Source: Saprospiraceae bacterium
Lineage (GTDB): Bacteria; Bacteroidota; Bacteroidia; Chitinophagales; Saprospiraceae
Direction of reading: 5' to 3'
Length of the DNA: 7,135 nucleotides
Assembly: GCA_013002475.1 (NCBI GenBank)
Contig: JABDJM010000059.1
Span: 1 to 7,135, forward strand
Made by a program: the position numbers and the translations under genes. How positions within the stretch are numbered: position 1 is the stretch's first letter; each line of letters begins with the position of its first letter. This document shows, piece after piece, positions 4,831-7,135 of this stretch. The notes below the pieces were generated by a model. That model was not told where the DNA came from, did no database searches, and saw only the letters and a program-made list of their open reading frames with translations.

Positions 4831-7135
4831 AATTCCAGAGCGAACTTTACATTCCAGGTTCTTTCCAACTGGAGAGTTTCAGTGCCCACAACTTCATTCC
4901 CGGAAGTTGTTCCCTGCCCAGGTATCTTATAAATGTATTGAAGGAACTTGACGTTTTTATGGTCTGTAAGATTGAAACAGCTCAAGCCAATGGTTCCTTT
5001 TGTTTTTCCCAGGGGAAAGGTGAAATCTGCTCCGACATCCAATCTATGATAATCGGGTAGCCTTTCGATAAGAGAAGCTGGGTCTGCATCGTTGATCAAT
5101 ACCTCCATGTTGAGTTTGGAAATATCGGTGTAGGGTCTTCCGCTTGCAAAAACATAGGAGGCAAAAAATGTAAATGGTTTAACCTCAAACTGGTTGCTCC
5201 ATTTTACCTGATGACGACTATCATTGGCGGATGGGAAGGGACTGTTCTGATAGATCTTCTCAAACTGGTTCGTGGATTTCGACAAAGTATTAGCAAGTGA
5301 ACTTTGGTAAGGTCCATCCAGATACTGTAGTGCCAGGTCCATGCCTCTGACTTTTCCAGTGCCTCGGAAGATCTGAAAATCATTGACACCCATCGGGGTC
5401 ACATTATCTCTTTCAATTCCCAACTTTCGACTGCTAAATTCCAAGACTCCTTCAGAATCTTTTATATAAAACTCGGCATCCAAATTGAAGCGGGAAAAAT
5501 ACAGCGACCCCCCTAGCATAAAATTGTTTGATCGCCCAACAGGAAGAATGCCATGTTCTGCCAGGATAAGGTATTCACTAGTTTGACCCAAACGATCCTG
5601 AAAGGTGATCTCCCTGACAAACTGCGCTTTGCGGCTAACAGATCCTTTGAAGCTTAAATGATCACCTATGAAGTATTTCGCTTGAAGCTGTGGCAAAGCA
5701 AACCAGGTGTCGCGAAAATTTGTAAAGCGACTTCCCAGACTTAACTGTAACTCCGGGATCGGTTCGATGTGCACCTCTCCAAAGAGGGTAGTTTCATTTC
5801 CAGAGATGGTCCGGTCCAGGGCCGAGACGCCGAAGGCGTCGATGTCCAATTTGGTCTCATGCTGGACCATGTCAAGACCGACCGAAGTTCCCCATTTGTT
5901 CCCATTAAAGGATGCCTGGAATTTTTGTCCTCTATCCTGAACAGTATTATCTGTTGTGATATTGAAAGCTTCTCGGGAGCCACCTGTCGCAGTATCCAGG
6001 TCAAGATCAGAGACCAAGGCATTATTGGTTTCGTAATCGCTGAAATAGGTCGTTCCGCGAAGAGTCCAGTTTCCTAACTGGTATGAAGCTGACAGGCTGC
6101 CACCCAAATTGTCCCAGCTGTTTATGTGGGAAAAAAGTTCTTTTCCGAACTTAATATCCTGATCGTCTCCGATCCTGAATTCTGTGGTGTATTGGTTGTC
6201 ATACAAGTCGTGACTTCCAAAAAGATTTCCTTCTATTCGAAACGCCTTGTTTTCATAAAATAGCTTCGCATTATAATCATGAAAATCAAAATCGGGGGTA
6301 CTCACCAACACATTGGTACGGGTGAATGGATGCAGCTCGTCGGTTGGTCTCTGTTGAGAGGAAAGATCAAAGCTGTTGTTTTTTGTCAGGTTGGTATAAC
6401 TGGTCCTTCCCGCCAGACTTATTCCAAGGCCACTCCCTAATGGACTTGAAAAACTGGCACTCGCGGCTAGTAGATCCGCCTGAATGTATCCTGTAGGTTT
6501 TAGTAAAGTTTCCTTGGAATCCATGTTGACCATGCCAGACATCTTCCCGCCGTACTCGATGGGAATCGCGTTTTTATAGACTTGATATTCATCAATGTAT
6601 TGGCTATTGATACCACTGAATATTCCGTAAAAATGATCTGCCCGATAGATCGGGATATCATCCAACACAATCAACGTTTCATCCGCATCTCCTCCACGGA
6701 TCTGCAATCCTGCGCTCCCATCGTCATGAGCCGTTATCCCGGGGGTACTGATTTGGATTTGCCGGAAAATATCATCCGCATACAGGCCTCCCACACCGCT
6801 TGGGCTAGCTCCGTTTCTTCTCCGCGATTCGAGATATCGCCCACTTAAAAGATGTGCAGGCTTATCTTCCAGAATGGTGATCTCTGACAAAAGCATTCCC
6901 GTGGGTTCAAGCTGGATTTTTTTTGGCAACAGACCGGATGTCTGGAAGATCTGATCTTCAAACCCTAGTGCGTGAATGATGACTTTTGAATCACTGTGCG
7001 AAGGACTAAGGCCCAAATTAAAACGACCGTCCTCATCAGAAAAAGTATAGGCTCTTTGATCTTCGGTTTGTATCAAAGCATACATCAATGGCTCTCCCGT
7101 ATTTGCATCGAAAATCTTTCCGGTCCATTTAAAAT
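4827..7135 (-). CDS. TonB-dependent outer-membrane receptor with carboxypeptidase-regulatory-like domain; N-terminus outside window
   Basis: Outer-membrane beta-barrel receptor driven by TonB/ExbBD. The frame is open to the right edge: codons upstream of the TTG at 7088 read FKWTGKIFDANTGEP, which continues the domain, so 7088 is not the start. Counting from the first whole codon (7133), 768 residues are present; the signal peptide and first strand are missing. Domains: a CarboxypepD_reg-like beta sandwich at about 5-85 (GKIFDANTGEPL, then SDEDGRFNL); a plug at about 95-205 with LQIRGGDADETLIVLDDIPIY and EYGGKMSGMVNM; and a barrel from about 215 to the end with many alternating-polarity strands, a typical late motif LPDYHRLDVGADF, and a terminal Phe (KFALEF) as usual for BAM-assembled barrels. 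The size and compact plug argue against SusC, which is normally near 1,000 residues and paired with SusD. The ligand is unknown; siderophore, cobalamin, metal complex or another small solute are all possible. No FecI/FecR-type regulator is in view. Confidence 0.93.
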   Translation of the reverse strand, partial: FKWTGKIFDANTGEPLMYALIQTEDQRAYTFSDEDGRFNLGLSPSHSDSKVIIHALGFEDQIFQTSGLLPKKIQLEPTGMLLSEITILEDKPAHLLSGRYLESRRRNGASPSGVGGLYADDIFRQIQISTPGITAHDDGSAGLQIRGGDADETLIVLDDIPIYRADHFYGIFSGINSQYIDEYQVYKNAIPIEYGGKMSGMVNMDSKETLLKPTGYIQADLLAASASFSSPLGSGLGISLAGRTSYTNLTKNNSFDLSSQQRPTDELHPFTRTNVLVSTPDFDFHDYNAKLFYENKAFRIEGNLFGSHDLYDNQYTTEFRIGDDQDIKFGKELFSHINSWDNLGGSLSASYQLGNWTLRGTTYFSDYETNNALVSDLDLDTATGGSREAFNITTDNTVQDRGQKFQASFNGNKWGTSVGLDMVQHETKLDIDAFGVSALDRTISGNETTLFGEVHIEPIPELQLSLGSRFTNFRDTWFALPQLQAKYFIGDHLSFKGSVSRKAQFVREITFQDRLGQTSEYLILAEHGILPVGRSNNFMLGGSLYFSRFNLDAEFYIKDSEGVLEFSSRKLGIERDNVTPMGVNDFQIFRGTGKVRGMDLALQYLDGPYQSSLANTLSKSTNQFEKIYQNSPFPSANDSRHQVKWSNQFEVKPFTFFASYVFASGRPYTDISKLNMEVLINDADPASLIERLPDYHRLDVGADFTFPLGKTKGTIGLSCFNLTDHKNVKFLQYIYKIPGQGTTSGNEVVGTETLQLERTWNVKFALEF

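Noticed and set aside
5826..5840. Hairpin GACGCC-GAA-GGCGTC inside the receptor gene
   Set aside because: It is a 6-bp stem in coding sequence (around residues DAFG) with no T run and no nearby gene boundary, so chance is the simplest explanation.
5707..6077. Plus- and minus-strand ORFs of 77-102 codons within the receptor gene
   Set aside because: They lie in other frames of an intact TonB-receptor barrel and lack any family features.
7086..7088. TTG at 7088 as the start of the TonB receptor
   Set aside because: The in-frame codons upstream to the right edge encode GKIFDANTGEP, the conserved beginning of the carboxypeptidase-regulatory-like domain, so the gene continues beyond the window.
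1..7135. A new multi-gene biological system, defence island or mobile element
   Set aside because: All four genes belong to familiar families in an unremarkable arrangement, and there are no integrase, transposase, toxin-antitoxin, phage or tRNA signatures.

Overview
The window looks like an ordinary chromosomal stretch from a member of the Bacteroidota, probably of the Cytophagales type. This is inferred from the single-chain PurL, an outer-membrane TonB receptor with an N-terminal carboxypeptidase-regulatory-like domain, a ZIP transporter and CrtA-like protein of types seen in that phylum, the near absence of Shine-Dalgarno sequences, and intergenic CCTGCC palindromes. No sequence search was possible, so the genus is not assigned.

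Layout. From the left edge to 2791 (+) lies the C-terminal three quarters of purL, the FGAM synthase of purine synthesis; its N-terminus is outside the window. Positions 2792-3253 hold no credible gene. They contain a dense mosaic of short repeats: a heptamer run, several CCTGCC-type palindromes, two copies of a GCCCCTCTGGGGC hairpin unit 49 bp apart, and an imperfect direct repeat whose second copy carries an extra TGCCTGCC. At 3254-3982 (-) is a spheroidene-monooxygenase (CrtA)-like gene. It is divergent, across 19 bp, from a ZIP-family metal transporter at 4002-4826 (+). The ZIP gene converges with zero spacing on a TonB-dependent receptor gene (4827 to the right edge, -), whose N-terminus is also outside the window.

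How the genes relate. They do not form an obvious pathway. purL is housekeeping. The CrtA-like protein stands alone with no other carotenoid gene beside it. The ZIP transporter (inner membrane) and TonB receptor (outer membrane) could both concern metal uptake, but they are on opposite strands and nothing in the receptor names its ligand. No defence system, mobile gene, RNA gene or new multi-gene system was found. The most unusual material is the repeat mosaic at 2792-3253, which appears to record nested insertion of a short CCTGCC palindrome, and the shared TTGATCAA double stop at 4823-4830.
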